DNA from: Taxillus chinensis
Lineage: Eukaryota > Streptophyta > Magnoliopsida > Santalales > Loranthaceae
Reading direction: 5' to 3'
Length of the DNA stretch: 64,000 nt
Assembly (NCBI GenBank): GCA_023512835.1
Contig: CM042087.1
Span: forward strand, 41,296,517-41,360,516
This document shows, in pieces, positions 16,401 through 27,499 of this stretch (the first letter of the stretch is position 1; each line of letters begins with the position of its first letter). The position numbers were made by a program, and so were the translations under genes. The notes beneath the pieces were generated by a model. That model was not told where the DNA came from. It did not search any database and saw only the letters and a list, made by a program, of their open reading frames with translations.

Positions 16401-16861
16401 TTGTTTATCAGATGAATCACCTACATAAATTTGCCTAAACCAATATTAGTCGATGGGAAAAGAGAGAAAAAAATACAAAAGATTTACATAGCATTTGAGT
16501 AATGAGAGTCAACACCACATGCCTAAAGACCCAGAAGAGGGGCTATCATGTAGCTTTTCTCGATTGTAGAAATTCTTTTTTGTTTTCTTGCGTGCTAGAG
16601 ATGATGCCACAGATGATTTTGTTCTCTCTAACCCTGCATGCAAGAAAATATTTATATGTGTAAATATATATATATATATATGTAAGGATATTGTGATGCA
16701 AAGTAAAGATATTTTAAGCCAAGCAGTGAAAGCACACAAAGAAGTACAAAGAGACTGAGGCGCCAATAATTGCATTCTGTTTTGTTGTTTTCATTGTACT
16801 ATTGTCTGTTTGTTTTGTTTGGTTTCGTTTTGTTTTGCGTTGCATTGTTGTGATTCTAAAG

Positions 16862-16895
<34 letters not shown>

Positions 16896-16996
16896 ATTCT
16901 AGAGAGATGCAAATAAATTTAATCACATTGACATTATTCACATAAAGATGTTGAAGAGAGTGCAGTACCTCTTTTCCTACCACGCCACTTCGCCAT
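665..16996 (-). CDS. UTP25: UTP25 / digestive organ expansion factor homolog, 5' part (continues beyond left edge)
   Basis: U3 small nucleolar RNA-associated protein 25, a nucleolar helicase-like factor of the SSU processome needed for 18S rRNA maturation. Exons 5'->3': 16996-16969, 16633-16523 (or 16531), 16420-16282, 15652-15510, 13202-13067, 10677-10533, 6017-5894, 4384-4284, 4167-4039, 2555-2481, 1571-1390, 737-665. All phases agree, giving 462 codons. The start MAKWRGRKRG at 16996 is the first ATG in a GC-rich leader. Visible: acidic N-terminal region with a Glu run (about residues 100-115), the EEIDNITERKQRY block, FIDHGFTRPKV, and SKPSDFQVLF...VGIKFTR...LYSDFYSSDIIVASP, typical of the family. 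The family is about 750 aa, so roughly 290 residues lie left of base 1. Introns are loaded with transposon remnants. Family assignment is confident; the exon 2 donor and the acceptor at 1571 are less certain. Confidence 0.88.
2713..2972. repeat. 130-bp near-perfect tandem duplication in a UTP25 intron
   Basis: The block starting TTTTCACTATGAATTCC at about 2713 is repeated head-to-tail at about 2843, with period 130 and one visible mismatch (ataggCAgc versus ataggCTgc). It lies in the intron between exons 4167-4039 and 2555-2481. The near identity implies a very recent duplication. Confidence 0.9.
4890..5345 (+). mobile_element. L1-type LINE ORF2 3'-end remnant
   Basis: The plus strand encodes LGQLQRRGIPMSRCLLCKK followed by a decayed stretch. 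This resembles the zf-RVT zinc-binding region at the C terminus of plant L1 reverse transcriptases (LDQLQRRG...CxLC). It sits in a UTP25 intron, opposite in orientation to the gene. Only the C-terminal part is recognisable and the frame is broken. Insertion boundaries were not seen. Confidence 0.55.
6362..6482. repeat. Imperfect tandem repeat of about 63 bp in the Copia 5' LTR-like region
   Basis: The stretch beginning CATTTATCACTCTGTAACAG and ending TAGATTCATTAAAC is followed by a second copy, CATTTATCACTCTGTCATAG to TAGATTCATTGAAC, differing at several positions. It lies just 5' of the primer-binding site at 6604. Confidence 0.7.
6370..10285 (+). mobile_element. Degenerate Ty1/Copia LTR retrotransposon in a UTP25 intron
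   Basis: A primer-binding site resembling initiator Met-tRNA (TGGTATCAAAGC, 6604-6615) follows an LTR-like stretch. In Copia order come: gag UBN2-like region (6900-7440, IWDFLQQTY, FLVGLNPEFDQV), a decayed zinc knuckle (CTYCKK near 7538), an integrase core (about 8390-8800, DIWGPSP, FIDDCTHVT, LINRMPSQ), and reverse transcriptase (about 9540-10280, YKARL, DTFAPIAKM, LLLYVDNI, LGRLKYFLGIEIAHSKQ). Stops and frameshifts interrupt every domain, so it is dead. RNase H and a 3' LTR were not found, suggesting 3' truncation near 10285. It has the opposite orientation to UTP25 and lies between exons 10677-10533 and 6017-5894. Some of these motifs appear only after changing frame. Confidence 0.85.
10430..10467. 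repeat. Compound (CT)n(AT)n microsatellite
   Basis: A CT dinucleotide run passes directly into an AT run, 104 bp 3' of UTP25 exon 10677-10533 in gene orientation. It is simple sequence. Confidence 0.9.
11190..12345 (-). mobile_element. Degenerate RTE-like LINE (reverse transcriptase)
   Basis: Read on the minus strand from about 12320, it encodes MVFIDLKKAYE, then VPIEYVNIIKDMYDEVIT, and further on GVAPIENKM. These match the plant LINE reverse transcriptase pattern FIDLEKAYDxVPRxVLW, IKDMYDG, VAPIxEKM. Many stops interrupt it. The 3' end is probably near 11190. It lies in the UTP25 intron between exons 13202-13067 and 10677-10533, in the same orientation as the host gene. Another decayed copy of the same family lies at 57480-58500. 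Confidence 0.7.
12545..12740 (+). mobile_element. L1-type LINE C-terminal remnant
   Basis: The frame beginning near 12570 reads ILWSIWRKQNAQVFEDRER, then LYYTFFRSLGDWLYAS. This is the characteristic end of plant L1 ORF2 (WxIWxERNxRxFED). It is about 190 bp long, in the same UTP25 intron as the RTE-like element but in opposite orientation. Confidence 0.6.
13665..14300. repeat. Unclassified interspersed repeat in a UTP25 intron, copy 1
   Basis: Positions about 13953-14214 match about 17469-17719 with roughly 85-90 percent identity and small indels. A shorter piece is also duplicated inside this copy: 14139-14213 resembles 14225-14297 (ACCTCTGGTTCTTCCAAA versus ACCTCTTGTTTTTCCAAA; both end GATCGGATCC). 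A 195-codon open frame (13665-14252, plus) spans it, but similar DNA recurs in non-coding sequence and I recognise no domain, so I do not call a gene. Family unknown. Confidence 0.75.
15593..15628. repeat. (TTC)n microsatellite in a UTP25 coding exon
   Basis: This trinucleotide run encodes, on the minus strand, a poly-glutamate stretch of about 13 residues in the acidic N-terminal region of UTP25. Acidic runs are common in SSU processome proteins. Its pure GAA composition makes it prone to length variation that stays in frame. Confidence 0.9.
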
Positions 16997-17468
16997 GGAG
17001 GAGAGGACTAACCGGCGATGGGGAAGAAGGGGTAGTAAAGTATCGCCGTTGCTCGCCGAGTCGCGAGATCAGGCTGCCGATCGCGCCGTCACTTCAGGTC
17101 CGTCGCGGCTGCCGCTGCTCCAACCTACAACTGACTGACTCCTTAAAATTATGTTCAGGTACAAATAACGAGTGTCAACAATTAACCGGGTTGGTCTCAG
17201 CAGGAAGGTGCTGGGCTATTGGCGGGCGGCGGGAGGAGGCGTTGGGCGATGGTTGCCGGCAGGTGGCGCGGCGTTGGGCGGCTCACGGCTGATATGCCTC
17301 GCAGCTTCTGTATCGCTGTGTGGGAAGGCGTAAGGCGTAAGGCGTAACGTAAAGACGAAACGCGGCGGCTAGGTTAGGGTGCAGATTTGTCTTTTTCCAA
17401 TATTTTAATTAAATATTATTATTTAAAAAAAAAAAAAAAAAAGAATCGACAGCGCCGCCCCTGCCTGC
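16997..17468 (-). promoter_or_regulatory. UTP25 upstream region and leader, GC-rich
   Basis: The DNA upstream of the UTP25 ATG is sharply GC-rich (16997-17390) against AT-rich surroundings, as is common at constitutive plant promoters. No TATA box was identified with confidence. It includes three tandem AAGGCGT-like units near 17325-17347 and ends at an A-tract near 17425. The extent is approximate. Confidence 0.5.
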
Positions 17469-17719
17469 CTATGTGATCTGGCGCTTGAGGCATTTTTACA
17501 GTCTAGTGATAATTCATGTGGAGTCAAAGCTCCTCACTGGAATCAGTAGAAATGGTGACGAAGTGGAGATGGGAGATGCAGTGGACAAGGTGGCATAGTC
17601 TTTGACCATGTGAGAGCTCTGCTCTGGGTATCTCCAGACCAACCTCTGGTTCTGGTTCTTCCAAACAAGTCCCTTGCACGTTTGGATCCACAGCTTCACC
17701 AACCACTGAGATCGGATCC
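17469..17719. repeat. Unclassified interspersed repeat, copy 2
   Basis: This is the second copy of the 13953-14214 sequence, placed upstream of UTP25. Shared landmarks are CTATGTGATCTGGCGCTTGA, TCAAAGCTCCTCACTGGAAT and GAGATCGGATCC. It differs by several indels, so the copies are not recent. Confidence 0.75.
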
Positions 17720-18586
17720 GGAGCTTTGATTAATTAAAATCCGATTACAATTACAACCCGTTTTTGCTCAATGGATACAAAACATACAAAACATACAAAA
17801 TAGGAAAGAAGGAGTCGCCGACATCCCCGGTTTGTATCGCAACTTTACTTACTATTTTATCATTTTGCTTGATCCAATTTTAACCGCTTACTATCAGTCT
17901 TAACATTATATATTCTATGACTTGCAATTGGATAAAAAAAAACGCAGAATATTTATTTATATGTAAAAAGAGAGACTGGTTCTCTAATTTGCTCCAAACC
18001 ATTTACACTCAAAATTGCAATATACAACTATCAAATTGCTTACAATTCTTGCCAGAAAAGATACAACCTACAAAAAATGATGACCCTCCTTCACCAACTC
18101 TAACTAGGAAATTAAATTGAATATACAGGCGACGAGATTGGACAACAAAAATTCTTGTTCGTCCAAGGCAAGCTAAATTATGTGTTTATTTACACTAAGA
18201 AATACTCAAACTCAGAAAGATCAGCTCACCATTTATGCTATAGCCAGTGTTTGCTTGAAATACCGAACATGTTGTCTCCAACCTGCTTATATAGACAATA
18301 CAAATATAACACATAATCAAATTCAATTTGAAATTGATTTGATTCAAATATTACTTCTTATAACTAATTCTAGCATATTAGATGTATATTAATGATGACC
18401 ACCAATTAATGAATTTTGAGCTTAGCTCATCATGGTCCATGTTGGATTTTTACCTGCTATCCAGCTCTAGCATGTAATACTCAGGTCAACTATTATATAT
18501 ATATATGATATTTAAATAATACCTAACAAATTGTACTGGAATTTGGTGTTCCCAAGGTGAATCAGGGGAACACTTGATCTAATACC
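17720..18586. other. Intergenic, UTP25 upstream to Pumilio 3' end
   Basis: AT-rich spacer with only short, domain-free open frames. It should contain the Pumilio 3' UTR and polyadenylation region (minus strand, below 18587). A short (AT)n run lies near 18497. I see no gene. Confidence 0.5.
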
Positions 18587-21500
18587 TCAAGAAGAAAATG
18601 ATGATGACATCGCCATGTGCCTTTCTGTACATAAAATGGAAGAGCTGAGAGTATTGGGGGTGTGGGAACTAATAGTCAAAAGCTCACAATGAGAAGCAAT
18701 CTAGGCTTTTTGGGGGGAATTCTTACCTCCAGTAGTGATCAGCTTTTCAACACGGGAAACAATGTGTTTACCATAAGTATACTTCTTCAGGGTATTCAAA
18801 TGGACCTTGATTCGGGAAAGAATCAACTCGCGACTCTGATCATTGTAGGTCTCAAGAACCTTCTGCACTACATAATTTCCAAAGGGGTCTTTCATCATGG
18901 CCTGCGACGTTGCATTTTATCAGTTTTGGCCATTTGACAAGCACTGGTAGGTAGATGCACAAAGAAGATATACCTGTTCTTTATCTTCTTTACAGTTTAA
19001 AAATGAATCATCTTCAATTTTTCTTATACAAGTCTAGAAAATTCCCACCCACTTTTCAAATCCCTCCTGCCCACCCACCGACTGCTCATTTTGTTTTAAA
19101 ACCTTCTACACCACTGGTTATCTCAAACTCTTGCACAACTAGCAGATCACAACTGTATTAAGATAAAACATGCCATAAAAAAAAAAGTTCAAAACTACGA
19201 CATAGCCACGGAGGGGAAAGATAAGGGGCTGTTAATATTTTGTCTGTCCCACGTTAATAGATACTAGGGAACAAGTCTAATGCCTAAACCTCTTGCATAT
19301 GACCCTGCCTGAGCTTCACAGTTCAAGAATTTAATGCTATCTTCTGACAACTATACATTCGCATTGGACCCGCAGTGAAATATCACACAGATGCAGCATT
19401 AATCACATAATAACAAAGGATGCTGAAATAACGAATCAGCATACAAATGCCAGTGTGGGCCCTTCTATTTATGAAAAAAAAAACAGATGACAAACTGATA
19501 AGGATGGATAAATGTTTATTTGCACCAAAATGTAACATAACATCGGGCTCAAACACTGCAGGAAAGTATCGGCAAACCTGCAAGGGCTCATTATCATCAC
19601 TGTAACCAAGCATCTCAGTCACCAGTAATTGACGCTCTTCTGGACCCCCAAAAGTTAAGCACTTTTCTACAACATTAGAAGCAAATTTTTGCTGACTCAT
19701 CTTAACTATTTGTCCTGCTAGCTTGCTTATAATAGCAGTGCGTTCGTCTGCTTTACCATGTTGTAGAATATGCTGCCCATAAAAAGGTAATATATAACCA
19801 GACAACAACAGTGGTAGCATTAGATCAGAAACTATCCTTCAAAAAATGAAACAAAACTTAGGGAAAGATAAAAATAACAATATAGAACAGGAGGCTGGTT
19901 GCGAAATCTGAAGTAAGTAATAAAACATTAGGTACAATGAAAAAAGACAGATTGTACACTACAAAAGAAAACACAGACTGCACACGCATCAAAATAAAAA
20001 CCTATAGAAATTTTCATGACATGGTTGAAGAGAAATCCATTGCAAACAGAAAACATAAATTCAGAAACTCATTGGCATGTCCACATGATAAATATTATTA
20101 ATTTCTAATTCTAATAAGAAGCTAAAAGTTCCTGTGTAGGACCGTGCCAAGGTGCGAGTTCACACCTGCGTGTTATGATACTGCTACTCGGGCATGCCAT
20201 ATTGGCATGCATGGGTTTAAAATAGTCTCGATATTGAAGCTTTGCACTCACCTTAAATAACACCTAGGCTTCCCCATTTTCCTTGAGGTGGGACAAATCT
20301 CAACACTGAATCTTCCCAGAAGATAAACAAATTTAGTAGGTGGAAATGGGAAAGCAAGTGATCCAAATTTTTATTTTTATTTTTCAGAACAGACATTATA
20401 TCCTAGACATCATTGACATCTTATCATGGATTCCAGAACGATCTCACTTGAAAAATCGTTTTGTTAAAATCATTAAAACGTTTTTATTTTTCTACATTAG
20501 AAGATATGAAAATTTTACCTCTGTTTATTCAAATTCTTGTTTCTTTTTCGCATCTTATTTTGCATCATAGTAACAAAAGCATCACTTTTTAGACAAAGAA
20601 AAATATTTCATTGTAAATGACACTGGGGATTTACCCCTTTACCATTTCCTAAACAAAAACCATAAAAAAATAAGAAAATAATCCTAGAAAGCAAGAAAAT
20701 TATCAAACCCAAAAAAAAAAAACCTTAAAAGTTAAAACAGAGATCTGAAACCTAAACCACTTTAAAAGAATGAGAGACACCAGAGAACCTGAATAACATA
20801 ATTTCCATATTGGTCCTGAGCCAAGTTGCAAACAGACTGCATGATTTCGTCCATGATAATTTGCTGTGCATTTAAATCGCAGCAGTGCTCTAGGACCCTC
20901 TGGCAAAGAAAAAGAAACAAAAGTTAATTTCCCTTCGATAAATAAATTAATATATACCAAGAGAAAACTAAAAGTCAAACCTGGATGACACGACAACCAT
21001 AAGGGTGGGTTGAAAGCGAGACAACTTGCCCATAAAAGGCTGAGATAATAAATTGAATTCGATCTTGAGGAACACACTCTATAGACTTCTGAATAACATG
21101 ATTACCATTTTGATCACGGACACATTTCATGACTGAACCATCAAGCTCTGACACCATGAGAGTTTGCTGATCTACATCAACTACCTCCAAGGCCTGTATA
21201 ACAAGAATTTACATTAAAAAAACAAATTATGATATGCTAGCAATTAACTTCTCATGTCATACGCTCTCTCACCAACTCAATGGATATATCTTTACAAAAT
21301 TCTAATAGGTTGTGAAAGTCATGGCATTAGCTGCATTCAGGCATGGAGAACCCAGCTGAATGAGTAAGTCTAAAGTGAAAACAATTGCAACATTATTCCA
21401 CTTCCCTGCAACTCATCTGAACACAAAAGACAAGTACTCACAATGAGACTCGCAGCCTTATTCACACAGAATGTTAGCAGTTTCTCCTTCTCCCATGCGA

Positions 21501-24500
21501 CTTTTATAGGAAACATATGACCTCATATGCTAAACATTTTAATTAAGGAAACACACAATCACAATTTCAATTTAAAAATTAGCTGCAAAGAGAATTATGC
21601 CAGATATGAAGCAAAACACTAGCATTCAAGATGATTAAAAGAATAATATAAACATACATAAGGAGTTACATAAAGCTCCAATTACCTTCTTAATTTTCTA
21701 ATGAATCTCAGGAGACCTCTCCATGGAATGACATAAATGTTTCATAAGGCCAAAGCGTTATCTTACTTCTTGAATAAGTTAAAGATATGAAGAGATAAAA
21801 GAATAATATTACAAACCTCAATAATAAACAGATTGAAAAGAGCAGACAATCAAGAAACCAAGATAAATCGATAGCGAAACACAAAGGGAAAGGAAAAGAA
21901 AGAAACTACAGAAACCATCAATAAATGTTAAAAAACTACAGATAAATGTTTCATTGATAGGAATATTCCAAGTGTTTAAAAACTACAGAAACCATTTCTA
22001 GAAACACAAAGGGAAAAGAATCAAGAAATAAAGCGTAGGAAAACACCTTCTGAATAACTCTGCAACCATACATTTGAAGACTAAGAGGTAAGACATGGCC
22101 ACTCAGTTGGCTAGCTAAATCCATTATCTCGCTATCTCTACCGTGCTCAAAAAACTGAAATTTGAATTTCAACAAATAATTAATATTTAATAAACTCAGA
22201 ATGCATAAGCAACACTTTGATTCAATATTAACTTAGAAACAAAAACACCATACTTTCTGTATAACATAATTCCCAAAGACATCAGTCATTAATGTCCGCG
22301 CATGTGGAACAATTTCTGGAAATATCTTGTTTTTCTCTTCTATGGTGGCAGTTTCTAGTTTCTGTTGAATGAATCGACTCCCGAATTGATCCCTACTGTA
22401 ATAAAAACATAAGTGAAGAACTCAATATTCTTCGCTAATCTAGCGCTGGATGAGTTAAATAAAACACTAAAAAACACACAATAATCAGACCTGAATTCAA
22501 CTAAATGATCAACAATGTCAGAGAGCTCAAAAGATTTGGTCTTGTTGCTCTTGAACTCTTCTAATAAGGATGATGCAATTCTTCCATCCACATTACTAAT
22601 AAAATCTGGGTTCCATGGCCCAACAAATCCTTCTACCGAATTCCTCCCCGTAGAAGTAAAATGAGATGATCTTCCATTCTGAAACATCAAGCCTCCAGGT
22701 GCATCAGAAGAATTTGGCGACACATTTTGAAACTGTTTGTCACGATTACACGAAATATTTGGATAATATCTATCGTTAATGCCACCAGATCTACTCAACT
22801 GTAGCAACTCATACTGATGTTTCTGTTGAGCAAGCAATGTGCCATAATATTCATTTTGCAGTCCTACTAAATCACGTTGTGAAGTGCAAAAGTAGTTCCT
22901 CGCCGCTGGAGAAGGATTTCCCAAGTTAGCTGTAGCACGTGGTTCATAACCAGAACTTCGCTGTGAGTACTGAGTGCAGTCCATAACCGAAGAATGAAGG
23001 TCAACCCCAATATGACCCTTGCTTCTATTAGAACCCCGTCCATCACCACCACCAGACAAAACTGAATTAAAAGCAGAGCAGCATCATATGTCAAATTATA
23101 TATACATATCAAGTGTTAGGTGATAATGACCAAAAATTGCAGGGAATATATTTCTAAAATACAACCTGTATCAAGATGACAGCGGCCCACTGAAGAAAGC
23201 TTATTATTAAAAAAATATCCACTATGCACATGCCCACTGCCGTCCATGTTTGGGATATTTTTGTTTTGCAAATTAGATCCTTCAAAGCCTCCAAACCCTG
23301 AAGAATTCATTCCAGAATAAAGATTGTCAGATGATAATGCTCGCCTGGGGAAGTTCGCTGGGCCATCCAAACTTGTCTTAGAATTATTCTGCTCTGTTAC
23401 CAATCCTTTTTTTTTTCCTAAATCAGAGAAGTCTGTAGGCAGTCCCAACTTTTCAACTCTGGAATTGTTAATGAACTGTTGCTGCAAGCTCTGATTATGA
23501 ACACTGGGCATACTGAAAAAGAAATTAGTTTGGGTACCAAATCTTTGCTGCAGCTGAGACTGTATATGATTGTCTTCTGCCAAGAGGTTATTTCCAGATA
23601 GGCTTAGACCAGACAGAGTAGCTTCCACATCGTCAAGTTTGGGTGCACTGGAAGGAAAACCATTGTGAGCATTTCGACCACCTACGGGAGGTAGGCCTGT
23701 AGATGAGGTACCTCCAACTATCTGAGCTTCAGGGGTTGTGCTTCTCGAGAAAGATGAGCCCGCAGCATGACCCTGAACTCTGAATCGGTCAGTGGCAGTT
23801 GCCCTGGAATGGAAGGCATCCATTGATTCCCTTTCATTACATAAATCTTCCAGATGGGATTCAGAAAAGCATGTTCCATTCCTAGTTTCACAAACAGCCT
23901 TATGACTAGATGGGCGAGACAATTGACCTGCTAATGACGAAGGTGGGCTCAGTCGTGCCTGCAGCAGCATGTAGGAACTTCAATAATCAACACAAAATCC
24001 AGATATGAGAACACAAATTATTAAATGACAATATTTAGGTAGGTTCTTTTGGGCCAGAATACAACAGCAACAGGTAACTAGGATTAAAAAAAGGATATTG
24101 CCAAACATTTATACACAATGTTAAAATCCAGAGACTTCCATTCCAAAAATTCCCAATATGAGATAATAAATCTCAACAACATTAAAGAAAATTAAACATT
24201 GATTATAATATCTTTCGGCTTTAAATGATCATAAATAAACTATTTCACAAGGAATGATTGCAGCCTTCCAAAGAGTATTTTCTATTTATGACCATAAAAA
24301 CAGATGCATAATACAAATCACTGATATCATATATACATTAAAACAGTGACTATGTCATGAATTTAAGATCTATGGTTCATTTTTATCTATTTTGTATCTT
24401 AATATAATATTAAGAACATATCGAGCAGCTTTAATTAGAGCTCATGGATCAACCAAATGGATGTTCTAACATTTTCAAGGATTTCCTCCAGGGTCAAGGC

Positions 24501-25587
24501 CGAATTAATAAAATTTACCCCTCCACCATAAAACAGATTAGTCAAACCTTATCAGACAACGTAGAGACCACTACAAAACATTGGGCTATGTATAGCTTCT
24601 CGACCAAAATTTCTTTTCATCTACTCTACTTTTTATATAACACGTTTGGCCATAGGCTGCATTTACAGAATCAAACTGGCACTTGAGAAAGTAAAAATTT
24701 GTCACTCATTGAACGGATATAACAGAATTGGATAATCAATACACCCACTATTAAGATTCGCCATAAGCAAAACATCACCATTGCCAAACTACAACATGGA
24801 TCAGCAAAATTGTAATGGAAAGTTTCAGCAAGAAGAAATCCATTGCCAGATTAAATCAATCACTCACCTGAAGAATGTCTGCAAAGCTCTTCCTCCTTGC
24901 ACCCAGTCCAGCAGCCGGCAGCCCAACAAAACAATTAGGGCCCCTCTCATGCCATTCAGCAGAAGTCTGCTGCATAAGACTACTTGGAGTTGGAGTTGCC
25001 TTACTTGGGTCTGGAAATTCATTCTCCCGCCTCTGTAAAGGCAGTCTAGGCGGCATTGAAAACAGTGAAGAATTATCTCCATCATCAACCAAGTTCTTCC
25101 TCCTCCAATCCCCAATTCTACCAACCAAAGATCCCCCACCTTCCTGAAACCTCTGTGTAACACGCCAATCCTCCTTCGACAGCAATGGTGGAGGAAGCCT
25201 AGGATTAACATTCTCATGCGAGTAGTAATACGAAAGATAAGCAGGGTGAGAGCGAATATTGTCTTCCTCCGAAAACACTCCATTGGTGGCGCTTCCCGTA
25301 CCACCACTACTGCTATTAAATTCAGAAAAATTGGACTTCCCAAATAAACTTCCCACCGCTGTTAATGACCCCTCCACTGTGGGAGGGGCACTGCCACTTC
25401 TGTACATATTAAGGTCCCTCTCTCGCTCCCCCCAATTGCCTCTACTGCGCTGCTCTTGCAACATCAATTGAAGTTCACTGGCCAAACTGCTTTCAAAATT
25501 CCCATTGGACCCTCCTCTCCGACCACCTTCCACGGTTGTCTGTACAAGTTCGTTAGGCAACATATCTAATTCACTCCCTAACACCAT
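18587..25587 (-). CDS. Pumilio homolog (APUM4-like) RNA-binding protein
   Basis: Cytoplasmic PUF protein that binds UGUA-type elements in mRNA 3' UTRs and represses translation or promotes decay. Exons 5'->3': 25587-24868, 23958-23166, 23061-22491, 22392-22254, 22154-22047, 21193-20981, 20899-20789, 19772-19578, 18901-18727, 18624-18587. The total of 3063 nt is in frame: 1020 aa plus stop. Residues 1 to about 670 are low-complexity ([11 protein letters not shown] near the N terminus). The C-terminal PUM domain has eight repeats with core motifs SRFIQ, NYVIQ, CRVIQ, NHVIQ, CRVIQ, NYVIQ, SNVVE, NYVVQ, the canonical code predicting UGUANAUA recognition. The 38-nt last exon ends MAMSSSFSS. Length and the [10 protein letters not shown] motif suggest the Arabidopsis APUM4 group over APUM1-3; that subgroup is from memory. 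Confidence 0.93.
20133..20305 (-). mobile_element. Possible solo LTR (about 173 bp) in a Pumilio intron
   Basis: On the minus strand the block starts TGTTGAGATTTGTCCCACC and ends CTACACA, giving TG...CA termini; the start resembles common plant LTR starts. No matching 5-bp target duplication was found (gttcc versus ctgaa), so the boundaries or the call may be wrong. It lies between exons 20899-20789 and 19772-19578. Confidence 0.4.
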
Positions 25588-27338
25588 CCCTAAACCAATA
25601 CCGATACAGATTCAAAAACCAATATATGAACAACAATTGTATGGAATAATACCCCCCATATTTGAAAAAAACAAACAAACGTCAAAATCTGAAAATTTAA
25701 CAACCGCACAAGTCATCAGCATCCGCATCTTCACCTGAATCTCCACCACACATATTTGAAGAAACTGCAAAATTCAACTCTTCAGCCAATGAATTACCAA
25801 AAAAACAAACACACATACCAATGTTTTGCCAAAAAAAAAAAAAAAAAAAACCTTCCCTCGCAATTAATTAATTGCAAGGGCACTTGATTCGTAAAGATCA
25901 CCGAGAACTTGATTTTAGGGCTTATGATCATGTAAATACGGATGTGGGTGGTCTGAGTATATATTTCAGGTTCAGGTTTGAATCCTTAATTATGAACTCT
26001 AGTGTTGAATTTTATGTTAGGATTCCTTCTTTTTTCTTTTTCTTTTCTAATTGCAGGGTTTTAGGTTGAAAAAGGAAGACTGAACCGGTAGGGTGAGTAC
26101 CAGAAGCCTCCTTATGTTTTTCCATCTTAAGAGATGCTGTTGAAGGGTGTGTTGGGTGAGCTGCTTAGTCTCTTCATTGAGCATTTGGGAAGCAGCAGAA
26201 GAGGCCTGTTGTGGATGAAAAAGTTGTGAAATTTTGGCTCAAAGTCCTCCCAAAGAATGTCGCCGTCCGGTGCCAGTTTTTGGCCCAAGTAGTAGCTGGG
26301 TTGGCCACTTTGGGATCTGCAAAGTCTGGTTAGGCTACCAGTTTTTCATTTGTCTGTGAACTCATCTGTATCATAGTGAAAATCTGTTCCGCCCGTGGAT
26401 ATCTGCCTGCCTTTGAAGGACAGAAGTTGTACGGTGGGTATCAGGGAGGCTGAGTCCAGTGTCTGATGAATGAAGGAATTAATGAGCTGGGGTGGGTGAG
26501 GAGGAGGCAGAACATCAAGTTGATGAATGAAGGAATGAGTGAGGTGAGGGACTAATTGGAGGACTAAGTGGAGGAAGAATAGGCCGCCTCCATTCATTGG
26601 TTGGTCCAGGGCGAGGCAGCAAGGATAGAGATCTGGACATCCTGCGTCATCCCAATATTGCCTACTACTGCTCTCTTGGGTTTAGAGTAAGTGAAACATT
26701 GTCCTTTTGTTGTTCTCAATGTTTGATGATCTGCATTGACTTGGAATTGCATTCAGAAAGAAGCAGCATAGGTGAAGGATTTTATCAACAAATGTTTCCC
26801 TACCATAAAATTGGTGTCCTTATTTTCATTTTTATGTTAATAATAAATTTTATTTTAAATAAAAATTGGTGCTGTTACATGTGTGTGTGTGTGTGTGTGT
26901 GTTCATACATATATATATAATATGAAGCAGGGTTGGGTTAATGTATATGCTTGTGAACCAAGTTCTTGTTCTTTATCACCTAGCAGACTACAATGTATTG
27001 GATTGCTTGATTTTGAAATGAATAATTACACGCAACAATAAACAAACAAAGAAACAGACAAAACAACAAACCAATTAACAACAACAAAAAGGAAAAAAGT
27101 AAGTAGAAAGGTTACAATCGTGATTGAAATATATAGAAAGTAAATAGGATCGGGTGGAGAGACTTACGGGGGTGTTGAGAAATGGGAATGGAGGGAACAA
27201 CAGATTAACGCTAAGCCTGCGCGCGCATCAATAAATAAATAAATAAATAAATGTGGGATCAATTGTGTTGAATTGAAGGTACGAACGCAGGTTGATAGGA
27301 GAGGGGGGAGAGAGGGGTCTAGAAATGGTGGGTTAGAA

Positions 27339-27376
<38 letters not shown>

Positions 27377-27480
27377 GTTGATGGGATGGGAGAATGAATG
27401 GAGGGTGTGATTGAGGGAGATGGGTACAGGTAGAGTGCACCCCCCGACACACTGATTGGCGATGCGTGCATGGTCCGGTT
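25588..27480 (-). promoter_or_regulatory. Pumilio 5' leader intron and probable leader exon
   Basis: A strong donor (CCCCC|GTAAGTCTC, minus) at 27169/27168 follows a pyrimidine-rich stretch containing (CT)n (27342-27374 as GA on plus). This looks like a 5' UTR exon of roughly 27169-27450. Candidate acceptors before the ATG are TTTTCAG near 25694 and GGTTTAG at about 25590. The intervening 1.4 kb would be a leader intron, common in constitutively expressed plant genes. Only minor open frames occur between. Confidence 0.45.
26881..26921. repeat. (GT)n microsatellite followed by an AT run
   Basis: A GT dinucleotide run continues after a short spacer into an AT run. It lies in the presumed Pumilio leader intron. 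Confidence 0.9.
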
Positions 27481-27499
27481 GGTTTTTATAACGTAACAA

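Noticed and set aside
25259..25471. Plus-strand frames opposite Pumilio exon 1
   Set aside because: Shadows of the Ser/Pro-rich coding exon; the minus frame is continuous with the spliced Pumilio protein.
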